From Shewanella indica (lineage in GTDB: Bacteria; Pseudomonadota; Gammaproteobacteria; Enterobacterales; Shewanellaceae), in contig NZ_NIJK01000004.1 in assembly GCF_002836975.1 (NCBI RefSeq), positions 598 to 56,826 on the forward strand: 56,229 nucleotides of DNA. The letters are read 5' to 3'. This document shows, piece by piece, positions 9,712-17,522 of this stretch. Position 1 is the first letter of the stretch. Every line of letters begins with the position of its first letter. The translations under genes were made by a program, and so were the position numbers. Below the pieces are notes generated by a model. It saw nothing but the letters and a program-made list of their open reading frames with translations. It searched no databases and was not told where the DNA came from.

Positions 9712-9737
9712 GAGCTCAATACCAAAGAGGGTGAACA

Positions 9738-9800
9738 GGACTGTCGGCAACAGAGTTACTCCGCTACCACTCCCCTGCAAAAGCGGTAAGCCGACAGTCC
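9738..9800. terminator. Long-loop inverted repeat downstream of the GGDEF-EAL gene
   Basis: A perfect 11-bp inverted repeat GGACTGTCGGC / GCCGACAGTCC encloses 41 nt that hold a second imperfect arm pair (CCGCT/AGCGG). It lies between the convergent GGDEF-EAL and DTW genes. There is no T-run, so this may be a factor-dependent terminator structure rather than an intrinsic one. Confidence 0.4.
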
Positions 9801-9889
9801 CACTCCATCATCAGAGATGATGCAGGCTCATTAAAACCGGATTCACTTAAAAATGTCGTGATCCACACGGAATTTTCGCGACCGCTTAC

Positions 9890-10480
9890 TCAATACCGCT
9901 CCCGCACTTTGGCCGGCATCCGCCGTAACCTCTGCTCCACCAGCTCAGCCAGTAATACATGCATAGGCGCCACATCCAGCCCAGGCTCCAACTGAGAAAG
10001 GGCCACAGCTGCAGCCTCAAGTGTCGATAAGCTATCACTGCGATTAGCCTTGCGGATGCGATACGCTGTCGGTGCCATCAGTGGTAAATACCTTTGGGGC
10101 AACGCCTGTAACCAAGGATTAAGCCGATACATTTTCAAGGTTTTGCGCCAGGTGCCGTCCAGCAGGATAAGCCTTACAGCTTCTGATGAGTCATCTGTCT
10201 GCAACAGCTGACTGTTCTCTGAGGGATAGAGCAAGAAAGTCGGCATGTTATCTCTTGCCAGTTCGGCTCTCAACTCGGCAAAATCCGCCTCGGTTTCTCC
10301 CACTATCACCCGGACGTCCGGCACGGCCAACTGCAACAAACGCACACTATTTTTTGCATGCTCGACCTCCGAAGGATGTTGCAGCACCAGTAACTGGCTA
10401 CTAGGGTATATAGCAGACACTGCAGCACAAACACAGGCCGTTTCTGGGTACCCACATTGTTCACAGTAACAGCGCGACAT
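9890..10480 (-). CDS. DTW domain protein, probable tRNA-uridine aminocarboxypropyltransferase (TapT-like)
   Basis: DTW proteins transfer the 3-amino-3-carboxypropyl group from S-adenosylmethionine to uridine in tRNA (acp3U; E. coli TapT/YfiP modifies U47). This 196-residue protein has the Cys-rich N-terminal cluster (Cys4, 6, 9, 16, 18), the signature LLDGTWRK, and YRIRKANRSDSLSTLEA in the C-terminal half, all DTW features. Its start is the ATG at 10480. It converges with the GGDEF-EAL gene and stands alone. The exact tRNA position modified is inferred from the family only. Confidence 0.87.
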   Translation of the reverse strand: MSRCYCEQCGYPETACVCAAVSAIYPSSQLLVLQHPSEVEHAKNSVRLLQLAVPDVRVIVGETEADFAELRAELARDNMPTFLLYPSENSQLLQTDDSSEAVRLILLDGTWRKTLKMYRLNPWLQALPQRYLPLMAPTAYRIRKANRSDSLSTLEAAAVALSQLEPGLDVAPMHVLLAELVEQRLRRMPAKVRERY

Positions 10481-10774
10481 ACCTAATAACTTTCCTTAAT
10501 CAGCACTTGATCTCTTCAACGCCATCTTGCCATTTATCGTCAGGCTAATAGTCGATCATCTGCCAAGACGGCAACTCAGTAATACCAATATTAACACATG
10601 CCCCAGGTTAAATTCGGCTCTGAGTCCAATGCCAAAATGAAACGGTTAATGAGAGTTCCCTGTATGACAACAATGCTTTATAGATAGAACAACTCTGTCC
10701 TCATCGCCTTTGCTTCCAGTTATGACTAACAGCTCTTGTCGAAAATCCGACCTCAAAAACAATGGTAAAAGATA

Positions 10775-10803
10775 TAAAAAAGCCCCGCTCAAATAGCAGG
10801 GCA
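10775..10803 (-). terminator. Rho-independent terminator of the PfkB kinase gene
   Basis: On the minus strand GCCCTGCT-ATTTG-AGCGGGGC is followed by TTTTTT, a classic intrinsic terminator about 130 nt beyond the kinase stop codon. The rest of the 10481-10932 gap shows no convincing gene. A minus-strand open frame at 10646-10903 reads straight through this terminator and has no family features. Confidence 0.85.
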
Positions 10804-10932
10804 AACCAGTTAGCATATAAATAAGAAGGGAGAAACCCGCAGAGCCCTTGAGCTCTAACCAAAGATCGCCAGCAAGATTAAGCCCACTTGATGACAGCGG
10901 CATGACACTGATGCGGGATTTTTATGACAAGC

Positions 10933-11781
10933 TCAATCCTGCTGTGCTTGCAGGTACTGACGCAAGGCATCTCCCGGAATCGAGGTTTCCGAGGCAACCG
11001 CCAAAGCCGCCCACTGAGCGGCTTCCTTCATGGCCTGCTCCACTGCCATTCCCGATACCAAACCATGGATAAGCCCGGCGGCAAAGGCATCACCGGCACC
11101 CGTGGTATCCACCACTGTCGCCGGCACAGCCGCTATCAGCGTCTCACCATTCTCCTGGTATAACACTGCGCCCTGCTCACCTTGAGTCACAATAAAGTAT
11201 TTAAGTGCATCACCGGCTATCTGACGCCCAAACTGCCAGGGGCTAAGCTCACTGCGCCCTTGCATATCGGTTACCGAAGACAGCAATACATGGCAGGGTC
11301 TTGGCCTGTCATCTTTGGCCAATTGTGCCACCACCAGAGTGTGTTCCAGCGCGGTTCGCGCCCAACTGACCGCTCCTTCGGCAGAGGAGTTGATATATAG
11401 CGCATCCCACTGCGACCACTTGGGCGGCGCCGGCAATTCAAATATCGGCCGCTGCGGCCGAATAATGGTGCGCTCGCCATCCGGGGTCATCACCAACAAC
11501 ATTTCACAGGTATTGTCTGCTCGCCGCTGCACCCTGCGACAATCCAGCCCTTGAGTACTGGCTTCGGCCAGCAACCAATCGCCCATCTCATCCCGTCCAA
11601 CCTGGCTGACCAGAGCCACATTATGGCCGGCCCATTCCAGTCCTATGCCTGTGTTGGCACCACCGCCCCCCAAGCGTTGGCCACCATCCTGATAATGGAA
11701 TCGACCTCCGGTGCGCAAGGGTTTATCCAGCAATAAGATTCGGTCACAGTTAAGATTGGCAACGAGCAAAATATTGGCCAT
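10933..11781 (-). CDS. PfkB/ribokinase family sugar (or nucleoside) kinase
   Basis: A 282-residue ATP-dependent kinase of the ribokinase superfamily. It has the N-terminal ANLNCDRI strand, the glycine-rich substrate loop RLGGGGANTGIGL (about 37-49), the GRDEMGDWLL segment, and the C-terminal anion-hole and catalytic motif TTGAGDAF with its Asp. I placed the start at the ATG at 11781 because the conserved first beta strand begins at once; the open frame extends to 11826. The sugar substrate cannot be assigned, and no neighbouring transport or catabolic gene gives a clue. Divergent from the MFS gene. Confidence 0.82.
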   Translation of the reverse strand: MANILLVANLNCDRILLLDKPLRTGGRFHYQDGGQRLGGGGANTGIGLEWAGHNVALVSQVGRDEMGDWLLAEASTQGLDCRRVQRRADNTCEMLLVMTPDGERTIIRPQRPIFELPAPPKWSQWDALYINSSAEGAVSWARTALEHTLVVAQLAKDDRPRPCHVLLSSVTDMQGRSELSPWQFGRQIAGDALKYFIVTQGEQGAVLYQENGETLIAAVPATVVDTTGAGDAFAAGLIHGLVSGMAVEQAMKEAAQWAALAVASETSIPGDALRQYLQAQQD

Positions 11782-12018
11782 AGAAATAGTCCACAGAAAC
11801 GAATGACCCATCTTACCCCAGGGCAAACACTAAATGCAGCGCAGCCAACAACAAAGGCCCTAAGAGGTGATATTGCCAAACGGCTAAAAACACCGTTTAA
11901 CTCAGCAAAAACTGCCGTTTAAGCAAGTTTTTATTTACATTTATTCAAAGTTAAAACAGACTATTAAACATCCAGACTTTGGTGAAATTTTCTTTCCAAG
12001 ACAACAAAATAAACTCAC

Positions 12019-12047
12019 TTTACCCAAGCGCTACAGACTCCTATATT
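12019..12047 (+). promoter_or_regulatory. Predicted sigma70 promoter of the MFS transporter
   Basis: -35 TTTACC (12019-12024), a 17-bp spacer and -10 TATATT (12042-12047) predict a start near 12054, giving a leader of about 70 nt that contains the hairpin at 12069-12107. The wider 11782-12110 gap is AT-rich and also holds the divergent kinase upstream region; I see no gene in it. Confidence 0.6.
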
Positions 12048-12068
12048 CGCGGAAAATTTCACCATTAA

Positions 12069-12107
12069 GACCTTTTTAAACTGAACTTCGTTTAAAAGGT
12101 CATTTTT
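12069..12107 (+). promoter_or_regulatory. Terminator-like hairpin in the MFS gene leader (possible attenuator)
   Basis: GACCTTTTTAAAC (12069-12081) pairs with GTTTAAAAGGTC (12090-12101), with one bulged T and an 8-nt loop, and is followed by ATTTTT. It looks like an intrinsic terminator, yet it lies between the predicted promoter and the MFS start codon. No upstream gene on this strand could need it, which suggests transcription attenuation. The gene's GGAG site begins 7 nt after the T-run. Confidence 0.5.
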
Positions 12108-12123
12108 CTATTTGGAGTCTGAG

Positions 12124-13290
12124 TTGTCTCAACCTCATGCCACCGCTCACAACAACAGTGCCTGGGTACCTGTTGCGGGTTTGACCCTGTTTGCTCTGGC
12201 TTCCGGCTATCATATGAGTCTGCTGCCGCTGGCATTGGACGGTTTTGGCTTAGCGACAGATCTGGCGGCTTGGCTGGCGAGTATTTTCTATTTCGGCCTG
12301 TTGCTCGGGGCAACTTGTATTTCACCTGTAGTGGCACGCCTGGGACACAGAGGCGCCTTCATCCTATTTCTATTACTGCTGGCGGCGACAGTGGCTGGCA
12401 TGCCCTTGGTGGTTAATGGTCAGTTTTGGCTGGCGGCGCGCTTTATTGCCGGGATTGCCGTGGCCGGCATCTTCGTAGTGGTGGAGTCCTGGTTGTTGAT
12501 AGCCGACACAGCCAAGCAAAGAGCCAAGCGTTTGGGCTTCTACACAGGCTCACTCTATGGTGGGAACGCCCTGGGACAACTGGGTGTGGGACAGTTGGGT
12601 GTTGATGGTGCCATGCCGCATATTTTGGTGGCGATAGTACTGGTGTTGGCCGTATTGCCGCCACTGCTGGCCAAGCGCTGCCAGCCACAAAAAATACAGC
12701 ATCAGAAGATTAGCTTCAAAGAAGTCAGGCATGTGAGTCGCCCTGCCATCATGGGCTGTCTGGTTGCAGGTTTGGTATTGGGCCCCATCTATGGCTTGAT
12801 GCCTGTATTTCTCAGCGAGCAAACAGGTGACCACCAGCTGACGGGCAAACTGATGGCCATAGTGATCCTGGGAGCCATGTTGGTGCAACCCCTGGTCAGT
12901 TGGTTGTCTCCAAGATTCAGCAAGACTCTCTTGATGGCGTTTTTCTGTTTGTTGGGCGCCGCCGGGGTTATGGGTATTTTGCTGAGTCACAGCACTTTGG
13001 TGATGGGCTTCAACCTGTTGCTACTGGGGGCTGCCGCCTTCGCCCTTTACCCTATCGCTATTACGCTGGCCTGTGACAGCCTCGATAGCAGCAAGATAGT
13101 GGCGGCAACCGAACTTATGCTGCTCAGTTACTCTGTGGGCTCGGTTATCGGGCCTCTGGTAGCCAACAGCTTCCAGCAACAACAGGGTCTGCTCATGTAT
13201 CTAGGCTTGTGTCTGACCACAACCTGCATCTATATGCTGATATCCAGTGTACGGCCAACCCGCGGCCGGATGCCGGCACTGCGCCCATGA
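12124..13290 (+). CDS. MFS transporter (YcaD-like)
   Basis: A 388-residue, twelve-segment inner-membrane transporter of the major facilitator superfamily. The FYFGLLLGATCISPVVARLGHR region is the loop 2-3 family motif, and the length and pattern resemble the E. coli YcaD subgroup. The substrate is unknown. I chose the TTG at 12124 because GGAG (12114-12117) lies 6 nt upstream. An in-frame TTG at 12112 would overlap that site. Both choices mean a rare TTG start, which together with the leader hairpin suggests low or conditional expression. Divergent from the kinase gene, convergent with the patatin gene. Confidence 0.85.
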   Translation: MSQPHATAHNNSAWVPVAGLTLFALASGYHMSLLPLALDGFGLATDLAAWLASIFYFGLLLGATCISPVVARLGHRGAFILFLLLLAATVAGMPLVVNGQFWLAARFIAGIAVAGIFVVVESWLLIADTAKQRAKRLGFYTGSLYGGNALGQLGVGQLGVDGAMPHILVAIVLVLAVLPPLLAKRCQPQKIQHQKISFKEVRHVSRPAIMGCLVAGLVLGPIYGLMPVFLSEQTGDHQLTGKLMAIVILGAMLVQPLVSWLSPRFSKTLLMAFFCLLGAAGVMGILLSHSTLVMGFNLLLLGAAAFALYPIAITLACDSLDSSKIVAATELMLLSYSVGSVIGPLVANSFQQQQGLLMYLGLCLTTTCIYMLISSVRPTRGRMPALRP

Positions 13291-13302
13291 TCCCAATCCC
13301 CG

Positions 13303-13337
13303 AAGTGAGTGTCAGCCATTCAAGCTGACACTCACTT
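13303..13337. terminator. Strong hairpin between convergent MFS and patatin genes
   Basis: A perfect 14-bp inverted repeat AAGTGAGTGTCAGC / GCTGACACTCACTT with a 7-nt loop sits 12 nt after the MFS stop codon and 29 nt before the patatin stop codon. It has no clear T-run on either strand. It probably acts as a shared transcript end for both genes. Confidence 0.6.
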
Positions 13338-13365
13338 GGAATGCCCCTCAGAACTTCTGAGTCAT

Positions 13366-14274
13366 TTACGCTCTATGGACGCCGCTTGGCTTGTCACCAT
13401 AACAACTGAACTCCAGCACAGCAGGCAGCACCTCGCGGCCATTGGACAGTCCTAAATGATACACAGCCTCTACCTTATTGATGTCGCGCTCCAGCCTCGA
13501 CAAGTCCAGCGCCATCTTGGGTTGGATCACCATGGCACTCCCTAGTGCCACCGCCTGTTGTAATTGCTGTTGTGCCTGGTTATACACCTGATGACGCCTC
13601 AACAAAGCCTCCGCAACCTTGGGATAACGCCGATAAGCTTTTTGTGCCAACCATTTAAATTTAAAGGCTGACTTACTGTAATCTGCAGCCTGAGTCAGGA
13701 TAACCAGTTGTTTTTGATAGCCGTCGGCTCTGGCTTGCTCTAGCGGGATAGGAGCCGCAATGCCACCATCAAGATAAGGCACGCCATTAATGGCAACGGG
13801 TTTGGAAATAAAAGGCAGACTGCTGGAGGCGATCAGTATCTGCAACAGCTGCTCGTGGCTGTCAAAGTCACTCATACCAAAGAAGTCGGTTTCACCGGAA
13901 AGGCAGTTGAAAGCGCCTATTTTGAATTCGGCTCCTGAAGACAGGAAAGTCTCAAAATCGAACGGCAACAACTCATGAGCCATGCGTCTGTAGGTGAAAT
14001 CAGTGTTGACATAGTTGCCCGTCTTCAACAAGTGCATCATGCCCATGTAGCGTTTATCTGCAAGATAACGCTGCTGAATTAACAGATTACGCCCCTTCTG
14101 CCTGGACAGATACGAAGCCGGGTAGATGGCACCAGCGGAAACACCCACCTGATAATCAAACATAACTCCGGCTTCCAGAAAAGCATCCAGCACCCCAGCG
14201 GTATAAATGGCGCGCAAGCCGCCTCCTTCCAGCACCAAAGCCGTGCCTTGCTGTTGCCTAAACGCTATGACCAT
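13366..14274 (-). CDS. Patatin-like phospholipase (YjjU-like)
   Basis: A 302-residue predicted lipid acyl hydrolase using a Ser-Asp dyad. It has the oxyanion glycine loop GGGLR (residues 17-21), the nucleophile elbow GVSAG with Ser46, and the catalytic Asp168 in DGG. Overall layout resembles the E. coli YjjU group. The ATG at 14274 is preceded by a GGGGGAAA site and opens directly into the first beta strand; the open frame reaches 14319 but that extension has no such site. No signal peptide, so probably cytoplasmic or at the inner face of the membrane. Monocistronic. Confidence 0.87.
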   Translation of the reverse strand: MVIAFRQQQGTALVLEGGGLRAIYTAGVLDAFLEAGVMFDYQVGVSAGAIYPASYLSRQKGRNLLIQQRYLADKRYMGMMHLLKTGNYVNTDFTYRRMAHELLPFDFETFLSSGAEFKIGAFNCLSGETDFFGMSDFDSHEQLLQILIASSSLPFISKPVAINGVPYLDGGIAAPIPLEQARADGYQKQLVILTQAADYSKSAFKFKWLAQKAYRRYPKVAEALLRRHQVYNQAQQQLQQAVALGSAMVIQPKMALDLSRLERDINKVEAVYHLGLSNGREVLPAVLEFSCYGDKPSGVHRA

Positions 14275-14607
14275 GATGATTTCCCCCAATACAGCCAATA
14301 GCGCAGCATAGCCAAGCATGACCCACAGGGAAAGCTACTCTTACAAAACCTGTACTTTAGCAGTAAGAGAATTGCCCTGAACTACTTAAGCTTATACTGA
14401 TTTTTCATTAAGAAATCCGCCAAAAACATTCTAGTTGATGATCAGTTTATCCTTGGTAAACCTTGGTGGCACCGGGTTTGGCTATATTTGGATAAATCAC
14501 AACATTGCGGATATCAGGCGAACCGGCATTATCAGGCAACTGATTAAAAAGTAATTTATCTACCGTGGCAGGAAGCCATGCTGTATTGGCGGACAGGAGT
14601 GAAAAGA

Positions 14608-14781
14608 ATGGATGCTAACAATCAAGGGGAAATCTGCTTACTACCGCAGTTGGCCAACAAGCACAAACTCAAACTCTATCGCTGTTGCCTGGAAGAATTT
14701 CGACAGTTGGGCTACTGGGACAAATATGTGCAGCAAGTGCAAGACGAAGTTAACAGGCTCCAGGCCTTGGCGGAAGAGTAA
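14608..14781 (+). CDS. Small protein of unknown function (57 residues)
   Basis: Short open frame with a strong AGGAG site (14595-14599) 8 nt before the ATG. The peptide is hydrophilic and mostly helical (KLKLYRCCLEEFRQLGYWDK, then a Gln/Glu-rich helix), with no signal peptide or membrane segment. An alternative ATG at 14578 would add ten residues. I do not recognise the family; its composition and ribosome-binding site are the support for its being real. The 14275-14607 gap before it contains only AT-rich sequence. Confidence 0.55.
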   Translation: MDANNQGEICLLPQLANKHKLKLYRCCLEEFRQLGYWDKYVQQVQDEVNRLQALAEE

Positions 14782-14948
14782 ACTGCACAGCACCAGGCAA
14801 TAGGGCGATACAGTTCAAATTTAAATTGAAACATTCCGGAACAAGCTGCAATAGCAACGTAAAATTTCACCTTGGGTGATTTAGCCACTCAAAGACGCAA
14901 AGCCAACTTCAATTTGGCCAAGGATGCCGAAATATTTAAGGGAAAAAG

Positions 14949-15269
14949 ATGAAACGCTTTGTTTTTTATTTTATTTTTGGTTATGCCTGTTATCTGAGTT
15001 GGGTTAAGCTCAGTGGTAATGAACCGCAACAGCTGACCGAAATTCACCAGGACACCCTAAGCAACAGTATCCGCGAAACGGCTCAAACCTCGCCGCGCTA
15101 TGCCAGTAAGCCTGTAGAGATGGACACTGGTTTCCACTGCGATGGGCGCCGATATTGCAGCCAGATGACCTCCAGGGCCGAAGCCGAATACTTCAACCGT
15201 TACTGCCCCAACACCAAGATGGACGGCGACAATGATGGCCGTCCCTGTGAAAACGACAGTCGCTGGTGA
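14949..15269 (+). CDS. Excalibur domain protein (extracytoplasmic, calcium-binding type)
   Basis: A 106-residue protein with an N-terminal signal anchor (about residues 4-20), a short linker and a C-terminal Excalibur-type domain. That domain shows FHCDGRRYCSQM, a third Cys in YCPNTKM, and the Asp-rich loop DGDNDGRPCE, a compact EF-hand-like calcium motif with a conserved Cys pattern. In many proteobacteria this domain is fused to a cold-shock-like domain; here it stands alone behind the anchor. AAGGGAAAAAG precedes the ATG. Function unknown. Confidence 0.8.
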   Translation: MKRFVFYFIFGYACYLSWVKLSGNEPQQLTEIHQDTLSNSIRETAQTSPRYASKPVEMDTGFHCDGRRYCSQMTSRAEAEYFNRYCPNTKMDGDNDGRPCENDSRW

Positions 15270-15300
15270 GTCACGCTATTTCTCAAGCAGCGGCTATAGT

Positions 15301-16179
15301 TCACTCACAACCAGACAACTGCCAACAGTTGCGGCCATGTTTCTTGCCTTGATAGAGCGCTTTATCAGCCAAGGCTATCATACTGGAAAGCTCATCGTCA
15401 TATCCTACCTCGACTGCGCCTATCGTCAGAGTTAGAGAAAGACAGATCCCCGAGGACAATTCAAAAGGTTGGTTCCGCAAACTGTCAAGGATAGATTCAG
15501 CACGAATAGTCACCTGCGCCGGATCATCCAACAGCAACATCATTAAGAACTCTTCCCCACCGTAACGAAACAGATTTTCCCGGCTATTCAACTGTTTCAA
15601 CAACCTCTCAACCAATTGTTGCAACACCTGATCGCCGACACTATGACCATACTTGTCGTTGACGGATTTAAAATGATCCAGATCCAACATCAAGAGATAA
15701 AGCACACCACCATAGGCCTGAGTTGCACGCTTCATCTGCAGAAAGACTCTGGGAAGCAGATGCCGCATAGCCAAACCTGTCAGGGGATCTTTAATGCTCT
15801 GTAAAATAATCAGCTCTGTCTTGAAGTGACTGAGCAAGCTCATCAATTTATCTTGCTGTTGATCAAAACCATCCAAAATCTCAGCCTGGATGCAGCCGCG
15901 GCTCAATACCACGGTTTTGGCATAATTCTGTAATTCCCGGTAACAGCTTTCCAGCTGTCTAAAACTATCGGCATCGACTGTAAGTAACTGTGCCTTGTTG
16001 GTCAGCAACCACTCCCCCAACTGACCATCACAGGCTAAAGTATCCGCCTGAATGACTTCGGGGGTCACTCCACCGAGTATCACATAACGATACAGACGCC
16101 GGGTCCAATTTAGATGCCCTAGAATAACAGCCTCCAAACCATGAATAAGACCACAAGCATCGGGATTCAATTTAAGCAT
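15301..16179 (-). CDS. DgcZ-like diguanylate cyclase with a degenerate CZB domain
   Basis: A 292-residue protein with the layout of E. coli DgcZ (YdeH): N-terminal chemoreceptor zinc-binding (CZB)-like domain (about 1-125) and C-terminal GGDEF domain with intact RYGGEEF. Starting at the ATG at 16179 puts His22 exactly where DgcZ has its first zinc ligand; in-frame upstream starts lack a ribosome-binding site. The other ligands appear lost: the Cys of C-x-(F/L)-G-x-W is Gly52 (a Cys lies two residues earlier), and the HxxxH pair reads YRELQ. The cyclase half looks active with no RxxD inhibitory site. Convergent with the Excalibur gene. Confidence 0.85.
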   Translation of the reverse strand: MLKLNPDACGLIHGLEAVILGHLNWTRRLYRYVILGGVTPEVIQADTLACDGQLGEWLLTNKAQLLTVDADSFRQLESCYRELQNYAKTVVLSRGCIQAEILDGFDQQQDKLMSLLSHFKTELIILQSIKDPLTGLAMRHLLPRVFLQMKRATQAYGGVLYLLMLDLDHFKSVNDKYGHSVGDQVLQQLVERLLKQLNSRENLFRYGGEEFLMMLLLDDPAQVTIRAESILDSLRNQPFELSSGICLSLTLTIGAVEVGYDDELSSMIALADKALYQGKKHGRNCWQLSGCE

Positions 16180-16427
16180 CCTGAAAAGCCTCATCAATTC
16201 TGTTGAGCTTAGCTTGGCAAAAATTGCTGAAATTAATATTAAACATGAAACATCAATTAAAACATATGTATCAAATAGTTAAGGAAGAAACATGCTCATT
16301 GTCACATCAAAATCCAGCCCAGGTCTAAGCATCAACACTTAAGTGACAAGCACAGCTTGGTGTTACTGATACAAAAAAGTTTCATCCGTGAGCGGATTTG
16401 GTGACCAAACACACGATATCTCAAGGT

Positions 16428-17345
16428 TTAAAAATCTGGCCGAGGTCCATGTGCGGTGAAACATGCGCCCAGAGCCGCTATCGCCTCACGAATTTTAGGA
16501 GCTTGCCCCTCACGCCCAGCGGTCAAGGCATAGACGCTGTACCCCGGCAGTTGCCAGTCAGGCAACAAAGTTAACAGTAAACCCTGCTGCAAAAACTGCC
16601 GCACTTCAGGCTCCGGCAAGGCCGCATAACCCAAACCATCCAGAGTAAAGCGGATCAGACTCTGCATATTGTTGACGGCCAGGCGCCCTGGCGCCAGAGA
16701 CAGCTGCTCACCACTGACGGTATGACTCAACATACTGTCTTGCACCATACTCCCCTTATGACACAGACGCTCCCAGTCCTGCAGTTCACCGGGATAGCTT
16801 GGCATTGAGTTCCCTCGCCGACGCAGAAAGTCCGGTGCCACGCACAAGAGCATCTGCCAATCGGCCAGATGATGCGCCACCAGCGCCGAATCGGCCAAAG
16901 GTCCGATACAAATGGCCAGATCTATGCCACTCCCCACCAGATCCACAGTTTCATCCTGCAGCTGCAGCGACAATTGAATGCCGGGATGCGCTTCCAACAG
17001 ACGCCTTAGCGGCTCACTGAGAAGCCCTCCACCAAAGCCCACAGGGGCGGCTATCCGCAACTCACCGGCCGGACCGTCCTTCAAACGACTCAACTGTAGT
17101 TCTGTCTCATCGGCAAGAGCAATCATCTGCACGCAGCTCTGGTAAAAGAGTTTGCCAGCCTCGGTAGGCGTCAACGCCCTGGTGCTGCGGTTAAGTAGCC
17201 CAAGCCCAAGTTGCTGCTCCAGCTTGAATATCTGCTGGCTAACGGCAGATGTACTCATGCATAACTGCCTGGCGGCGGCATTCATGGTGCCCTTCTCAAC
17301 TGTAGTGGCAAATACCAGCATCGCCTTGACCATCTGCCTATTCAT
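16428..17345 (-). CDS. irgB: LysR family regulator, IrgB-like
   Basis: A 305-residue LysR-type regulator with an N-terminal winged helix (residues about 1-60, NAAARQLCMSTSAVSQQIFKLE) and an effector-binding domain. It is divergent from an IrgA-like TonB-dependent receptor across a 177-bp gap containing a Fur box. This is the arrangement of Vibrio cholerae irgB/irgA, where IrgB activates irgA and both are Fur-repressed. The IrgB assignment rests mainly on that context. The 16180-16427 stretch downstream, toward the DgcZ-like gene, is AT-rich with no convincing gene. Confidence 0.72.
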   Translation of the reverse strand: MNRQMVKAMLVFATTVEKGTMNAAARQLCMSTSAVSQQIFKLEQQLGLGLLNRSTRALTPTEAGKLFYQSCVQMIALADETELQLSRLKDGPAGELRIAAPVGFGGGLLSEPLRRLLEAHPGIQLSLQLQDETVDLVGSGIDLAICIGPLADSALVAHHLADWQMLLCVAPDFLRRRGNSMPSYPGELQDWERLCHKGSMVQDSMLSHTVSGEQLSLAPGRLAVNNMQSLIRFTLDGLGYAALPEPEVRQFLQQGLLLTLLPDWQLPGYSVYALTAGREGQAPKIREAIAALGACFTAHGPRPDF

Positions 17346-17468
17346 CTTTCAGCCCCATTAAACAGCAAAAAATCTCAGTTTCGGCAGTCGCTATAAAGCA
17401 ATCCTTAACTGTGTTTTCAGAAAAATGCGCTTGAGAGGATTGTATCATCGGCGTAAATTCTCGCCATT

Positions 17469-17487
17469 GAAAATCATTCTCATTTAC
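17469..17487. promoter_or_regulatory. Predicted Fur box in the irgB/irgA intergenic region
   Basis: GAAAATCATTCTCATTTAC matches the 19-bp Fur consensus at 13 positions, 36 bp before the receptor start codon and inside the divergent control region. Iron-replete repression of the receptor is the natural reading. Confidence 0.75.
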
Positions 17488-17522
17488 ATAGTTTGCATTT
17501 ATCATTCAGGAGTCCAAAACCT

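Noticed and set aside
10646..10903. Minus-strand frame of 85 codons with hydrophobic stretches
   Set aside because: It passes through the strong intrinsic terminator at 10775-10803 and has no ribosome-binding site or conserved motif.
16292..16342. 16-codon frame starting after a good AAGGAAG site, in the DgcZ-like/irgB gap
   Set aside because: The ribosome-binding site is attractive, but the peptide is short and polar without promoter, terminator or motif, so I could not support it as a gene.
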